Below, one piece after another: positions 26,214-35,379 of a stretch of 64,000 bases of DNA. Numbering within the stretch: the first letter of the stretch is position 1; every line of letters begins with the position of its first letter. This stretch comes from AP-15 sp035503615. GTDB taxonomy: Bacteria > Pseudomonadota > Alphaproteobacteria > ATCC43930 > CGMCC-115725. The notes under the pieces are model-generated. The model saw nothing but the letters and a program-made list of their open reading frames with translations. It had not been told where the DNA came from and ran no database searches. The translations under genes and the position numbers were made by a program. The stretch is from NCBI GenBank assembly GCA_035503615.1, contig DATJTI010000063.1, positions 54,610-118,609 of the forward strand. The letters are read 5' to 3'.

Positions 26214-27398
26214 ATGGCCGTCAGCCGAGGCATTCATTTTTTTCAAAATCCGGGCCCGACCAATATACCGGAACGCATCTTGCGGGCGATGGACCGCGGC
26301 ACGATCGATTTCACCGGCACACAGTTCAAGGCCATCGCCGAAGAGTGTTTTGCCGGGCTCAAGCGCGTGTTCAAGACCGAGCAGACGATCCTCGGCTATG
26401 CCGCCTCCGGCCACGGCGCGTGGGAAGCAGCACTCGTCAACCTGTTCTCGCCCGGCGACAAGGCGCTGATCGTCGAGACCGGATATTTCTCGCTGAATTG
26501 GGGGCTGCGCTGCGAAGCCTTCGGCATCGAGGTCGAGACGCTGGCGAATGATTGGCGCCATTGCGCCGATCCGGCAGCGCTGGAGCAGCGGCTGCGTGAA
26601 GATCGCGAGCACCGGATCAAGGCCGTGCTCGTCGTCCACAACGAAACCTCGACCTCCGTCGTCCACGACATCGCCCGGCTGCGGCGCGCGATCGACGCCG
26701 CGCGGCATCCCGCGCTGTTTCTCGTCGATGTCATTTCATCGCTGGTGTCGATGGATTTCCGCATGGATGAATGGGGCGTGGATGTCGTCGTCGCCGGCTC
26801 CCAGAAAGGGCTGATGCTGCCGACCGGCATGGCCTTTACCGGGGTCAGCGCAAAAGCGCTCGCCACCGCGGCGCATGCCAAGCTGCCGCGTGTCTACTGG
26901 GATTGGCGCCGGCTCGTCGAAACCGGGACGTCACAGGCGGTGTGGAACGGCACCGCCCCGGTCCACTTCTTCTATGGGCTGCAGGAAGCGCTGCGGATGA
27001 TCGAGGAGGAGGGGCTCGACCAGATCTTCGCGCGCCACCATCGTCTCGCCGAGGCGACGCGGCGGGCAGTCCGCGTGTGGCGCCAGAATGACGGGCCGGA
27101 GATGTTCGCGGTCGATCCGCGCGGGCACTCGGATTCGGTGACCGCGGTGTTGACACCGGAGGGTTGCGACGCCAACGGGATGCGCGCGATCTGTCTCGAC
27201 CGCTTTAATGTCTCGCTCGGCGGCGGGCTCGGGCCGCTGCAGGGCCGCGTGTTCCGGATCGGCCATATGGGCGACTTGAACGAGCCGATGATCCTCGGCT
27301 CGCTGGCGGCGGTCGAGATGGCGCTCGAACTCGCCGGCATCCCGCACGGCAAAGGCGGTGTCGCCGCCGCCATGGACTACCTCGTCAACGAGACCTGA
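26214..27398 (+). CDS. PLP-dependent aminotransferase, alanine/serine-glyoxylate type
   Basis: Class V aminotransferase related to serine-glyoxylate and alanine-glyoxylate aminotransferases, which move amino groups to glyoxylate or pyruvate. Starts with the typical FFQNPGPTNIPERILRAM; substrate region YAASGHGAWEAALVN; PLP Asp in LFLVDVISSLVSMDF; Schiff-base Lys in AGSQKGLMLPTG (about residue 198). 394 residues from the ATG at 26214 with GAGAGG five bases upstream; the frame is open further upstream through the presumed sRNA but without homology. 2-aminoethylphosphonate or purine-degradation roles are possible. Confidence 0.88.
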   Translation: MAVSRGIHFFQNPGPTNIPERILRAMDRGTIDFTGTQFKAIAEECFAGLKRVFKTEQTILGYAASGHGAWEAALVNLFSPGDKALIVETGYFSLNWGLRCEAFGIEVETLANDWRHCADPAALEQRLREDREHRIKAVLVVHNETSTSVVHDIARLRRAIDAARHPALFLVDVISSLVSMDFRMDEWGVDVVVAGSQKGLMLPTGMAFTGVSAKALATAAHAKLPRVYWDWRRLVETGTSQAVWNGTAPVHFFYGLQEALRMIEEEGLDQIFARHHRLAEATRRAVRVWRQNDGPEMFAVDPRGHSDSVTAVLTPEGCDANGMRAICLDRFNVSLGGGLGPLQGRVFRIGHMGDLNEPMILGSLAAVEMALELAGIPHGKGGVAAAMDYLVNET

Positions 27399-27409
27399 CC
27401 CCTGCCTCC

Positions 27410-28600
27410 TCAGCCGGCGGTTTCGAGCGCTTGTGCGACTGCGACCAGTGCCGCGTCCGACCCGCGCGCGCCGATGATCGACAAGCCGATCGGCAAGCCG
27501 TCAACCGTGGCGCCGGGGATGCTGATCTGCGGCACGCCGGTGAGCCCGCCATGCGCGCACAAACAGAGGATCCGGTCGCGCTGCAAGCTCGCAACCGATA
27601 GCGGCTCGCCGCGCTTTGGCGCCGGGAACGGCGTCGTCGGCAGGGCGAGGATCGTGCCCGGTGGCAGCAGGTGGCGCATGCGGCCCTGCGCCTCCTCGCG
27701 CACCAGGCTGGCCCAGTGCCGCTCGCTCTCCGGGATCTGCGAGCCGGTGTAGATGTTGCGCGCGACATTGTAGGCGAGGCGCGGGTTGCAGCGCTCGATC
27801 CAGTCCTTGAAGGTCAGCCACGCCTCCGCCGGCTGCAGGGTGCGCTGGGCGCGAGCCCAATGCACGATGCCGGCGGGCGCCATGATCTCCTCCCGCACCT
27901 CGCCGATCAGCGCCTTCAGCCGCCCGACCATCGGCTGCAAGGCCGCGCCGACCTCCGGATCGGCAAAGGCGAAGGCATCGACTGCGATGATCAACCGATC
28001 GGGCAATGCCGACGGGATCGCCTCGCCGAGCATCACGCTCGACACGAGCGCAAACGTTGCCGCGTCGCGCGCGAACCAGCCGGCCGTGTCCGAAGAGGGC
28101 GCCTGCGGCATCATCCCGGCGACATCGATGCGGCCATGCGTCGGACGGATGCCGTAGAGCCCGCAAAAGCTCGCCGGCACCCTGACCGAGCCGCCGGTGT
28201 CGGTGCCGATCGCGGTGTCGCACAGCCCGGCCGCGACCGCCGCCGCCGATCCCGAGGATGAGCCGCCCGGCACCCGCCCCGGCGCCTTGACATTGACCGG
28301 CGTGCCGTAGAACGCATTTTCCCCGACAATGCCGAGCGAGACTTCGTCGGTGATGGTCTTGCCGACCAGCGTGGCGCCGGCGTCGAGCAGCCGCTGCACC
28401 GCTGAGGAATGTCGCGTCGGCACCGGATTGTATCTCGCCCAGTCCGGATTGCCGCCGCCCGTTGGATGGCCGGCGACATCGAACAGATCCTTCGCCGCAA
28501 AGGTCAGCCCCGAGAGCGGCCCGCCCGGCCGGCCGTCGATCCGGACCCGCGGACCGGGGACAAATGCTTGGATGTCGTCGCGGGGATTATCATCGGGCAT
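27410..28600 (-). CDS. Amidase signature family hydrolase
   Basis: Hydrolyses a carboxamide bond by a Ser-cisSer-Lys triad. Seen: Lys in LTFAAKDLFDVAG, the Gly/Ser-rich VPGGSSSGSAAAVAAG, and the nucleophile region IGTDTGGSVRVPASF. 396 residues from the ATG at 28600. It is shorter than GatA and stands alone, so it is a catabolic amidase rather than the tRNA amidotransferase subunit. Substrate unknown. Convergent with the aminotransferase gene. Confidence 0.9.
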   Translation of the reverse strand: MPDDNPRDDIQAFVPGPRVRIDGRPGGPLSGLTFAAKDLFDVAGHPTGGGNPDWARYNPVPTRHSSAVQRLLDAGATLVGKTITDEVSLGIVGENAFYGTPVNVKAPGRVPGGSSSGSAAAVAAGLCDTAIGTDTGGSVRVPASFCGLYGIRPTHGRIDVAGMMPQAPSSDTAGWFARDAATFALVSSVMLGEAIPSALPDRLIIAVDAFAFADPEVGAALQPMVGRLKALIGEVREEIMAPAGIVHWARAQRTLQPAEAWLTFKDWIERCNPRLAYNVARNIYTGSQIPESERHWASLVREEAQGRMRHLLPPGTILALPTTPFPAPKRGEPLSVASLQRDRILCLCAHGGLTGVPQISIPGATVDGLPIGLSIIGARGSDAALVAVAQALETAG

Positions 28601-28754
28601 CGGGACACTCCGGGAGCGGGATCGGAACCGCCGGGGCACCGAGCGGCACAAAGATGGGTTTTATCGTCCGCAGCCGATGGGCGGAACCGGGGGTCACGGT
28701 GTTTTCGACGCAAGAGGCGTTTTTGACGCGAGATCTGCCGCGGAGAAGAACCGA

Positions 28755-29057
28755 ATGCCACGCCGGGCAAAGCGCCGACCCGATGATCGGAAATATTGGT
28801 CCGGCCGGGTCACCAGGGAGAGCGACGCTCTCGAACTCGAACCCGGCGTGTTTACGAGCGACGACCCCGAACATATCGCCCGGTCATTGAAGCGTTCGGC
28901 CGAGCGCAGCACCCGCCGCAAGGCCGGCCCCTACCAGTCGGCGATGTCGATGCTGAACTTCTACATCAACCGCGCCGGCCGCAACCTGCCGGCCCGCCGC
29001 AAGCAAGTTCTTACGCGCGCCAAGGATGTGCTGCGGCGGCTGTTCCGGCGCGAATGA
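28755..29057 (+). CDS. DUF3175-like protein
   Basis: 100 residues, very basic: RKYWSGRVTRESDALELEPGVFTS, then HIARSLKRSAERSTRRKAGPYQSAMSMLNFYINRAG, then a basic tail. This matches DUF3175, a family of small basic proteins of unknown function often near stress or DNA-repair genes. The ATG at 28755 has a GGAGAAGAA-type site upstream. Confidence 0.75.
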   Translation: MPRRAKRRPDDRKYWSGRVTRESDALELEPGVFTSDDPEHIARSLKRSAERSTRRKAGPYQSAMSMLNFYINRAGRNLPARRKQVLTRAKDVLRRLFRRE

Positions 29058-29081
29058 CGGTTGCAGAAGGCTCGGGATGGC

Positions 29082-30116
29082 TCAGTCGGCGGCCGGGCGC
29101 AGTGCTGCGGCGCGGCGGGCGAGGGCGCCGAGTGCTGCGGTCATCGGCGTGGCGATGCCCAGCCGGTCGCCGATCTCGACCACGGCATCGACCAGCGCCC
29201 CTAGTTCGAGCCCGCGCCCCGCCTCGTAATCCTGCAGCATCGAGGTGCGAAAAGCACCGAGTTCGGCATTGATCGCATAGCGCTTCTCGACCGCCATCCG
29301 CGACGGCGCGCCGATCGCCGCCGCCACCGCCGCAACCTCGTGCATCGACGAGAGCGCCACCCGGCCGAGACCGTGATCGGCCATGATCTCATCGATGCGG
29401 GCGCGAGCCACCACCGAGAGCGGATTGATCGCCGCGTTGCCGAGCAGCTTCGCCCAGACCTCGCCGCGGATGTCGTCGGTGACGGTCGCATCGAACCCGG
29501 CGCGGCGCAGCACCGCAGCCACCTTTTCACAGCGCTCGCCGCTGTCCCCGGCAGCCTCGCCGAGCACGAATTTGTTGCCGCTGGTCCAGCCGATCGCCCC
29601 GGGAGCGCTGCGGCTGACCCCCATATAGATCACCGCGCCGATCACCCGTGACGCCGGCAGTGCCGCCAAGAGCGCGCCATCGGGATCGACCGCCCGGATC
29701 GGCTCACCGGCAAAGCGGCCAGCGATGCCGTCGAAATACCACCACGGCACACCGTTGATCGCCGGCAGGAGTGCGGTGTGCGGGCCGATCAGCGGCAGCA
29801 GCGCCGGCAGGGCGGCGGGCCAGTCCTGCGCCTTCATCGTGCCGATCACCAGATCCTGCGGCCCGAAATCGCGCGGGTCGCCACTCGCCTCGAGCCGCAC
29901 GACCCCACCGCCGCCATCCCATTTTTCGACCCGCAGCCCATCGCGGCGGATCGCTGCCAGGCTCTCTCCGCGAGCGATGAGCCGGGGAGCAAACCCGGCA
30001 ACCGAGAGCGAATAGGCGACCGCACTACCGATCGCGCCGGCGCCGACCACGGTGATCGCGGCAGGAAATTCAGCACCGGGCGCGGCCGTGCCCGACCTCC
30101 CCGTCCCGGTAGCCAT
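29082..30116 (-). CDS. 2-dehydropantoate 2-reductase family protein
   Basis: NADPH-dependent reductase of the PanE/ApbA family. Rossmann motif VVGAGAIGSAVAYSL; catalytic Lys in EVWAKLLGNAAINPLSVVA with the conserved Asn. 344 residues from the ATG at 30116. PanE makes pantoate for CoA synthesis, but many family members act on other 2-oxo acids, and no pan genes are near, so the symbol is left open. The frame extends upstream through short 15-bp repeats (30131-30170) that I regard as non-coding. Confidence 0.82.
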   Translation of the reverse strand: MATGTGRSGTAAPGAEFPAAITVVGAGAIGSAVAYSLSVAGFAPRLIARGESLAAIRRDGLRVEKWDGGGGVVRLEASGDPRDFGPQDLVIGTMKAQDWPAALPALLPLIGPHTALLPAINGVPWWYFDGIAGRFAGEPIRAVDPDGALLAALPASRVIGAVIYMGVSRSAPGAIGWTSGNKFVLGEAAGDSGERCEKVAAVLRRAGFDATVTDDIRGEVWAKLLGNAAINPLSVVARARIDEIMADHGLGRVALSSMHEVAAVAAAIGAPSRMAVEKRYAINAELGAFRTSMLQDYEAGRGLELGALVDAVVEIGDRLGIATPMTAALGALARRAAALRPAAD

Positions 30117-30207
30117 CACCCTGGCTTCGTGAATTGCGGCTTCACGGATTGCGGCTTCGCGGATTGCGCCACGCCGGCGGCCGGCGGCATCGGCTCGCCA
30201 CTGCCGG

Positions 30208-30492
30208 TCACCGCAGTCGGCCCCCATTGCGGCCGGCTTCGCCCTCGCTGGTCCGCTCGACTTCCCCGGCGAGGCGGTCGTATCGGCTGATCAGTTCCTG
30301 CAGGTGCTGCTTGACCCGCGGTGTCGTCGCGTCCTGAACCAGCGCCCGGGCACGCGCAGCGGCCGCCCGGTAATATTCGGCCGGCTCCTGCTTCTGTTCC
30401 CACTCGCCGCCATTGCCCGCTGTGGCCGCCGAATGCGGCTCCGCCGGCTGCTGTGTGAAGGGCCGCTCAACCAAGCTGTGCGACTCCGCCAT
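30208..30492 (-). CDS. Small conserved hypothetical with alpha-helical core
   Basis: 94 residues. The core EYYRAAAARARALVQDATTPRVKQHL followed by SRYDRLAGEVER looks like a short helical pair common in alphaproteobacterial hypothetical proteins. Termini are low complexity. No function known. It lies 91 bases upstream of the PanE-like gene on the same strand. Confidence 0.6.
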   Translation of the reverse strand: MAESHSLVERPFTQQPAEPHSAATAGNGGEWEQKQEPAEYYRAAAARARALVQDATTPRVKQHLQELISRYDRLAGEVERTSEGEAGRNGGRLR

Positions 30493-30792
30493 TGATCGAG
30501 CGTCGCCCGGACCCGGACCGTCTGCGGCCGGCTGGCACAGCGACCATACGCGCGCGCAGGGTGTTGCGCAATATCAACGGGCGCCATCTCTAACGAGCGC
30601 TCCCGGTGATCGACGGCCGTCGGCGCTCGCCCGGGCCAGCGGCAGCATGCCGGCGGCGGCCGCTGTCGCAAAAACTGCGCTATGATCGGCGCCACGTGCC
30701 GGAGGATCGGCGGCGATTACTGCCGCCTTCGTGTTGCAACAGGCGCAAGCCTCGGGTCGAGTTGCGACCCGCTCTGTCGAGGTCGAGAAGAA
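30493..30792. other. Divergent 300-base spacer, no gene seen
   Basis: Between the small helical protein (minus) and the amine oxidase (plus). Both promoters should be here. I see no clear -35/-10 pair, palindrome or structured RNA; the short open frames inside are Arg-rich GC artefacts. Confidence 0.5.
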
Positions 30793-32043
30793 ATGACCGG
30801 TTTTTCATCCGAGGTCGAGATCGCCGTGATCGGTGCCGGGTCCGCCGGGATCGCCGCGGCCCGCCGCCTGATCGAGGGCGGAAGGCACAGCGTGCTGGTG
30901 CTGGAGGCACGCGACCGGGTCGGCGGCCGGGTTCATACCATCGCCCCGACCGGCTTCGCTCTCGACCGCGGCGCCGAATGGCTGCACTCGGCCGATCGCA
31001 ACCCGCTGTCGCCGATCGCCCAGGAGCTCGGCTTCTCGGTTCACCGGCGCCCGCCCGAATGGACCAGCCGGTTGCGCCGCAGCGGCGAGACGGTCGAAGC
31101 CGAGGCGGATTGGCTCGCCACCCGGGAGGCCCAGGCGCGGGCCCGACACCGTGCGGCGGCGGAGCCGGAAGACCGCACGCTGGCGAGCGTGCTGCCGGCC
31201 GGCGGACGCTGGAACGCGTTGCTCGACGCCACCAGTACCTGGGCCAATGGGGCCGAACTCGACCGCGTCTCGGTCAAGGATTACGTCCGCTACGAGGACA
31301 GCGGCACCAATTGGCGACTGCACGAGGGTTATGGCCGGCTGTTCGAACGATTGGCCGAGGGGCTGCCGCTGGCGCTGTCCACGCCGGTTTTGCGGATCGA
31401 TCATGGCGGCCGGCTGATCCGGCTCGACACGGCACAGGGCACGCTGACCGCGGCGCGAATCATCGTCACCGTGCCGACGACAATCCTCGCCGACGAGGTG
31501 ATCCGGTTCGATCCGCCGCTCCCGGACAAGCTTGCAGCGGCATCGGGGCTGCCGCTCGGGGTCGACGACAAGCTGTTCATAGGCCTCTCGGGACCCGTCG
31601 ATGGCGTCGGTCACGATGAATTCCTGGTTGGCTCGACGCGGCGCCGCGAGACCATGAGCTACCAGGTCCGGCCATTGGACCGGCCGGCGATCTACTGTTT
31701 TTTTGGTGGCCGCTTTGCTGCCGCGATGGAGCGCGAGGGCGAAGCCGCAATCTTCGCCTTTGCCACCGACGAGCTGGCGAACCTGCTCGGCAGCGACATC
31801 CGCAGACGCGTCTCGCTGCTGGCGGCCACTGCCTGGCTCGGCGATCCGTGGTCGCGCGGCTCCTATTCCTATGGCCGGCCCGGCAGCGCCGGAGCCCGCG
31901 CGGTGCTGGCCGCACCGGTCGATGGCCGGCTGTTCTTTGCCGGCGAAGCCACCTCGCCAGACTTCTTCTCGACCGCACACGGCGCTTTCCTGAGCGGCAT
32001 CGCTGCCGCCGAGGCGGCACTCGCCAGCCTGGCGAGGGCGTAG
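30793..32043 (+). CDS. Flavin monoamine oxidase family protein
   Basis: FAD-dependent amine oxidase. N-terminal dinucleotide fold AVIGAGSAGIAAARRL, ARDRVGGRVHT and DRGAEWLH; C-terminal FAD region LFFAGEATSPDFFSTAHGAF. 416 residues from the ATG at 30793. Family members oxidise amines, polyamines or amino acids to aldehydes or oxo acids with hydrogen peroxide. No signal peptide, so cytosolic. The substrate cannot be inferred. Confidence 0.88.
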   Translation: MTGFSSEVEIAVIGAGSAGIAAARRLIEGGRHSVLVLEARDRVGGRVHTIAPTGFALDRGAEWLHSADRNPLSPIAQELGFSVHRRPPEWTSRLRRSGETVEAEADWLATREAQARARHRAAAEPEDRTLASVLPAGGRWNALLDATSTWANGAELDRVSVKDYVRYEDSGTNWRLHEGYGRLFERLAEGLPLALSTPVLRIDHGGRLIRLDTAQGTLTAARIIVTVPTTILADEVIRFDPPLPDKLAAASGLPLGVDDKLFIGLSGPVDGVGHDEFLVGSTRRRETMSYQVRPLDRPAIYCFFGGRFAAAMEREGEAAIFAFATDELANLLGSDIRRRVSLLAATAWLGDPWSRGSYSYGRPGSAGARAVLAAPVDGRLFFAGEATSPDFFSTAHGAFLSGIAAAEAALASLARA

Positions 32044-32070
32044 CCCAGCGCCGGCCTAGACGGTCACCGG

Positions 32071-32676
32071 TTAGATGGATGTTGTCGGGCGCGGTCGCTC
32101 GTTGACCGCCGCCACGCGCATGCCGGCATCGTCGATGCGGATCGTGCTGAGCGAGCCGAGGCCGATCTCAAGCCGGGCATAGAGATCGAGCGGCATGCCG
32201 AGCGCAAACAGCAGTGCCGCGCGGATCACGTCACCATGGCTGACGATCGCGATGTTGCCGGCGGGATGAGCATGGTGCAGTTCGAACAGCGCGCCGACCA
32301 TCCGGGCTTGGACCGCGCGCATGCTCTCGCCGCCGGGCAAAGCGGCGATGCTGCGGTGATGCTGCCATAGCGGCCAGTGCCGGTCGGCCCGGGCCTGGTC
32401 GAAGGTCAGCCCGGTCCAGTCGCCAAAATCGAGCTCGATCACATCCTCGCGATAGCTGACCGGCAGATCGAGCCGCGCGGAGAGGATCTCGGCGGTCTCG
32501 CGGGTGCGCTGCAACGGGCTCGCATAGAGTGCCGCGATCGCCTCGCCAGCCAGCCGTTCGGCCACCAGCGCGATCTCGGCGCGGCCCCGTTCAGACAGCC
32601 CGATGCCGGGGGTGCGCCCGTTGATCCGCCCAAACACGGCCGGCTCGCCGTGCCGCACCAGATGAAACACCGTCAT
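32071..32676 (-). CDS. Histidine phosphatase family protein
   Basis: Phosphoglycerate-mutase-like phosphatase. Seen: the RHG motif VFHLVRHGEPAV, the SPLQRTRETAEIL segment, the acid in ELDFGDWTG, and the second His in IVSHGDVIRAALL. About 201 residues; the ATG at 32676 has GGAGG nine bases upstream, better than the ATG at 32685. The fold includes alpha-ribazole phosphatase (CobC) and sugar phosphatases; context does not decide. Confidence 0.87.
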   Translation of the reverse strand: MTVFHLVRHGEPAVFGRINGRTPGIGLSERGRAEIALVAERLAGEAIAALYASPLQRTRETAEILSARLDLPVSYREDVIELDFGDWTGLTFDQARADRHWPLWQHHRSIAALPGGESMRAVQARMVGALFELHHAHPAGNIAIVSHGDVIRAALLFALGMPLDLYARLEIGLGSLSTIRIDDAGMRVAAVNERPRPTTSI

Positions 32677-32789
32677 CGCCGCCATCCTCCCGCCGCGTCT
32701 CAGCGGGCCGACAAATCACACTCGCTGCCGCAAGCGCAATCTCCGGGATCATCAGCGCGTCCCGGTCGGTCGACGGGCGCCGTGCCCGA

Positions 32790-33794
32790 TCACCTCGGCG
32801 TCGGCGCCTCCGGCCGAAGCAGACCGGCATCGCGCAGCTCAACCCACAACTCGGCCGGGATCGGATGGCGCAGCAATTCGAGATTAGCGTGCAGCTCGGC
32901 GACGCTGCGCGGTCCGGGAATAATCGCCGCCACCGCCGGGTGGGCGAGCGGGAATTGCAGCGCCGCTGCCGCCAATGGCACGCGGTGGCGGTCGCAGACC
33001 GTGCCGATCGCCGCGACCCGTGCCACGATTTCCGGCGGTGCGGCACGGTAGTTCCAGGTGTCGCGGCCGGCCAGGATGCCGGAGTTCAACGGGCCGCCGA
33101 TAACGATCGAGGTTCCGGCAGCCTGGCATTGCGGCAGCAGATCATCGAGCGGCGCCTGTTCGAGCAGGGTATAGCGGCCGGCCAGCAGAAACGCGTCCCA
33201 TTGCCCCCATTGCAGCGCTTCGAGCAGCACCTCGCGCTCGTTGACCCCGATGCCGATTGCCTGCACCACACCGGCACCGCGCAGCTCGGTGAGCGCGCGG
33301 TACCCGCTCTCGCGCAAAGTGCGCATCAGCCGCGGATGCGCCACACCATGCTGCATCGCACCGATATCATGCACATAGAGAATGTCGATGCGGGCGAGGC
33401 CGAGGCGCTGCAGGCTGTCCTCGAAGGAGCGCATGATCCCGTCATAGGAATAATCGTAGACCGCCTCGAACGGCATCGCCGGCCGATCCGGGTCGCCGGT
33501 CTCCGCCGCCGGATGTGGGCGCAGCAATCGCCCGACCTTGGTCGACAACACCCATGCGTCGCGCGGGGCGGCGCGCATCGCATCACCGACGCAGCGCTCG
33601 GCCTGGCCGAAACCGTAATAGGGTGCCGCATCGATATAGCGCAGCCCGGCAGCCCAGGCGGCGCGCACGATCGCCTCGGCTTCCGCGCGACTGACCCCGA
33701 TGCGGCTGCCGCCCAGCGTCGCACAGCCGAGACCGACGGCGCTGACCCGCAGCGAGGTCCGCCCGATCCGGCGCTTCTCGAATGCATCGATCAT
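32790..33794 (-). CDS. Aldo/keto reductase (D-threo-aldose 1-dehydrogenase-like)
   Basis: NAD(P)-dependent carbonyl reductase or sugar dehydrogenase. The catalytic tetrad is visible: Asp and Tyr in DAAPYYGFGQ, Lys in LSTKVGRLL, His in LYVHDIGAM. C-terminal cofactor region IIPGPRSVAELHANLELL. 334 residues; ATG at 33794 with a GGAG site seven bases upstream. The N-terminal pattern places it near D-threo-aldose/L-fucose dehydrogenases. Confidence 0.88.
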   Translation of the reverse strand: MIDAFEKRRIGRTSLRVSAVGLGCATLGGSRIGVSRAEAEAIVRAAWAAGLRYIDAAPYYGFGQAERCVGDAMRAAPRDAWVLSTKVGRLLRPHPAAETGDPDRPAMPFEAVYDYSYDGIMRSFEDSLQRLGLARIDILYVHDIGAMQHGVAHPRLMRTLRESGYRALTELRGAGVVQAIGIGVNEREVLLEALQWGQWDAFLLAGRYTLLEQAPLDDLLPQCQAAGTSIVIGGPLNSGILAGRDTWNYRAAPPEIVARVAAIGTVCDRHRVPLAAAALQFPLAHPAVAAIIPGPRSVAELHANLELLRHPIPAELWVELRDAGLLRPEAPTPR

Positions 33795-33905
33795 CCCGTT
33801 CTCCGCTCGCTCGATGATGCCCAGGCCGGCGGCGCCATCGTCGCTACGCCACGCCCAAACATACACCGCACCCGGCCAGCCGGGTCCTGCCGTGTTCGGC
33901 GAATC

Positions 33906-33920
33906 CACCCTGATAGGGTG
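33906..33920. promoter_or_regulatory. Palindrome in a 301-base divergent spacer
   Basis: The spacer 33795-34095 between the aldo/keto reductase and the acyl-CoA-dehydrogenase-like gene contains the perfect inverted repeat CACCCT-GAT-AGGGTG. It may be an operator for either gene. I see nothing else in the spacer. Confidence 0.35.
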
Positions 33921-34095
33921 TGGTGCCTGTAGCATATTACCTGCCTCATCCGACGGGCTGGCGCCGCAAGCCGTCGCGCGATAGCCTTCACCGTGCCGCC
34001 GACCGGCATCGCCCGCCGCTCCAGCGCCGCCGCCGGTCGGCGCAGCGGTCGCGCCCGCCCGGGTTCGGCGATCGCAATTGCGGCAGGAGATGCGG

Positions 34096-35316
34096 ATGGA
34101 CATGATCGACGAGCGACCCCGTTCGCCCGCCGAGCTCGACGCGCAGCCGGTCGTGCAACAAGCCGCGGCATTGCGGCCCGTGTTGCACCGTGATCGCGAC
34201 GCGATCGAAGGCGAGCAGCGCCTGCCGCCGGCATTGGTCGAGCGGCTGCGCGCCGCCGGGTTCTACCGCCTTGTGATGCCGCGCGAACTCGGCGGGCTCG
34301 AGGCCGACCCGCTGACCTATCTTCGCGTCGTCGAGCTGTTAGCCGAGGGTGCCGGATCGGTCGGCTGGAACCTCGCCAACAACGGCATCGGCCAGCTCGT
34401 GACCCTCGGCCTGCCCGAGGACGGCGTGCAGGAGATCCACGGCGGCGGCACTCCCGCGATCATCGCCGGCACCGCGGTTCAGGGCGGCGGCCAGGCCGTT
34501 CCGGTCGCCGGCGGCTACCGGGTCACCGGGCGCTGGCCGTTCGGCACCGGCTGCCAGGAAAGCGCCTGGATGCTGGGGAGCTTCCAGGTTCTCGAAAACG
34601 GCCGGCCGCGCTGCCGCCCCGACGGCACCCCGCTCTACTGGCGCGGCGTGTTTGCGCGCTCGGAAGCCGAGACCGTGCCCGGCAGCTGGGACGTCGCCGG
34701 GTTGCGCGGCACCGGCAGCTTCGACTGGACCGTCACCGACGTGTTTCTGCCGGAGCGGCGGACCGTGGCGCATGCCTTTGCGCCGCTCGACAACGAATGG
34801 CAGCGCTGGCCGGGGATCACCTACGCCCTGCCGGCCACCTGCTGGGTCGGGCCGCACCACAGTGCCGTCATCACCGGCATCGCGCGCGCCGGCATCGATG
34901 CGCTGATCGAGCTCGCCGGTGAGAAGACGCCGCGCGGCCGCACCGGGATGCTGCGCGACAACCCGCAGGTCCAGGACGCGGTCGGCCGCGCCGATGCGAT
35001 CCTCGAAGCCGGCCGCGCCTATCGCAGCGCGATGATCACCGAGCTGTGGAACACGGTCGCGGCTGGCCGCGAGACCACGCTCGAGCAGCGCGCCCGCTGC
35101 CGGCTTGCCGCGGTCCACGCCGCCGACAGCGCGCGCCAGGCGATGGACCTCGTCTATCGGCTCGGCGGCAGCACCTCGTTCCGCCGCGACAGCCGGCTCG
35201 CCGAGTGCTGGCGCGACCTGCACGTCGTCGGCCAGACCGTGACGATCGCGCCCGAGTGGTATCCGATCGGCGGCCGGGTCTATCTCGGGATGGACCCCGG
35301 CCCGCGGATGCGCTAA
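34096..35316 (+). CDS. Acyl-CoA dehydrogenase-fold flavoprotein (group D monooxygenase-like)
   Basis: About 406 residues with the acyl-CoA dehydrogenase fold: N-terminal helices (LPPALVERLRAAGFYRLVMP), a middle beta domain (GYRVTGRWPFGTGCQESAW), and a C-terminal helical domain. The SVGWNLANNG segment and the lack of the usual catalytic Glu context resemble the HsaA/HpaH-like flavin hydroxylases that attack phenols or steroid rings, so hydroxylation of an aromatic substrate is as likely as acyl-CoA oxidation. ATG at 34096 has AGGAG six bases upstream. A dienelactone hydrolase gene follows. Confidence 0.8.
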   Translation: MDMIDERPRSPAELDAQPVVQQAAALRPVLHRDRDAIEGEQRLPPALVERLRAAGFYRLVMPRELGGLEADPLTYLRVVELLAEGAGSVGWNLANNGIGQLVTLGLPEDGVQEIHGGGTPAIIAGTAVQGGGQAVPVAGGYRVTGRWPFGTGCQESAWMLGSFQVLENGRPRCRPDGTPLYWRGVFARSEAETVPGSWDVAGLRGTGSFDWTVTDVFLPERRTVAHAFAPLDNEWQRWPGITYALPATCWVGPHHSAVITGIARAGIDALIELAGEKTPRGRTGMLRDNPQVQDAVGRADAILEAGRAYRSAMITELWNTVAAGRETTLEQRARCRLAAVHAADSARQAMDLVYRLGGSTSFRRDSRLAECWRDLHVVGQTVTIAPEWYPIGGRVYLGMDPGPRMR

Positions 35317-35379
35317 CCATCGTCGCAGCAAATCACCGCCAATCGGGCGGCGCTCGTGAGGACAGGAGGAGGAGCGGCG

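Noticed and set aside
30131..30170. Coding N-terminal extension of the PanE-like protein made of AIREA/AIHEA repeats
   Set aside because: These are 15-bp DNA repeats upstream of a normal Rossmann N terminus; the family start is at about 30116 and no start signal supports the longer form.
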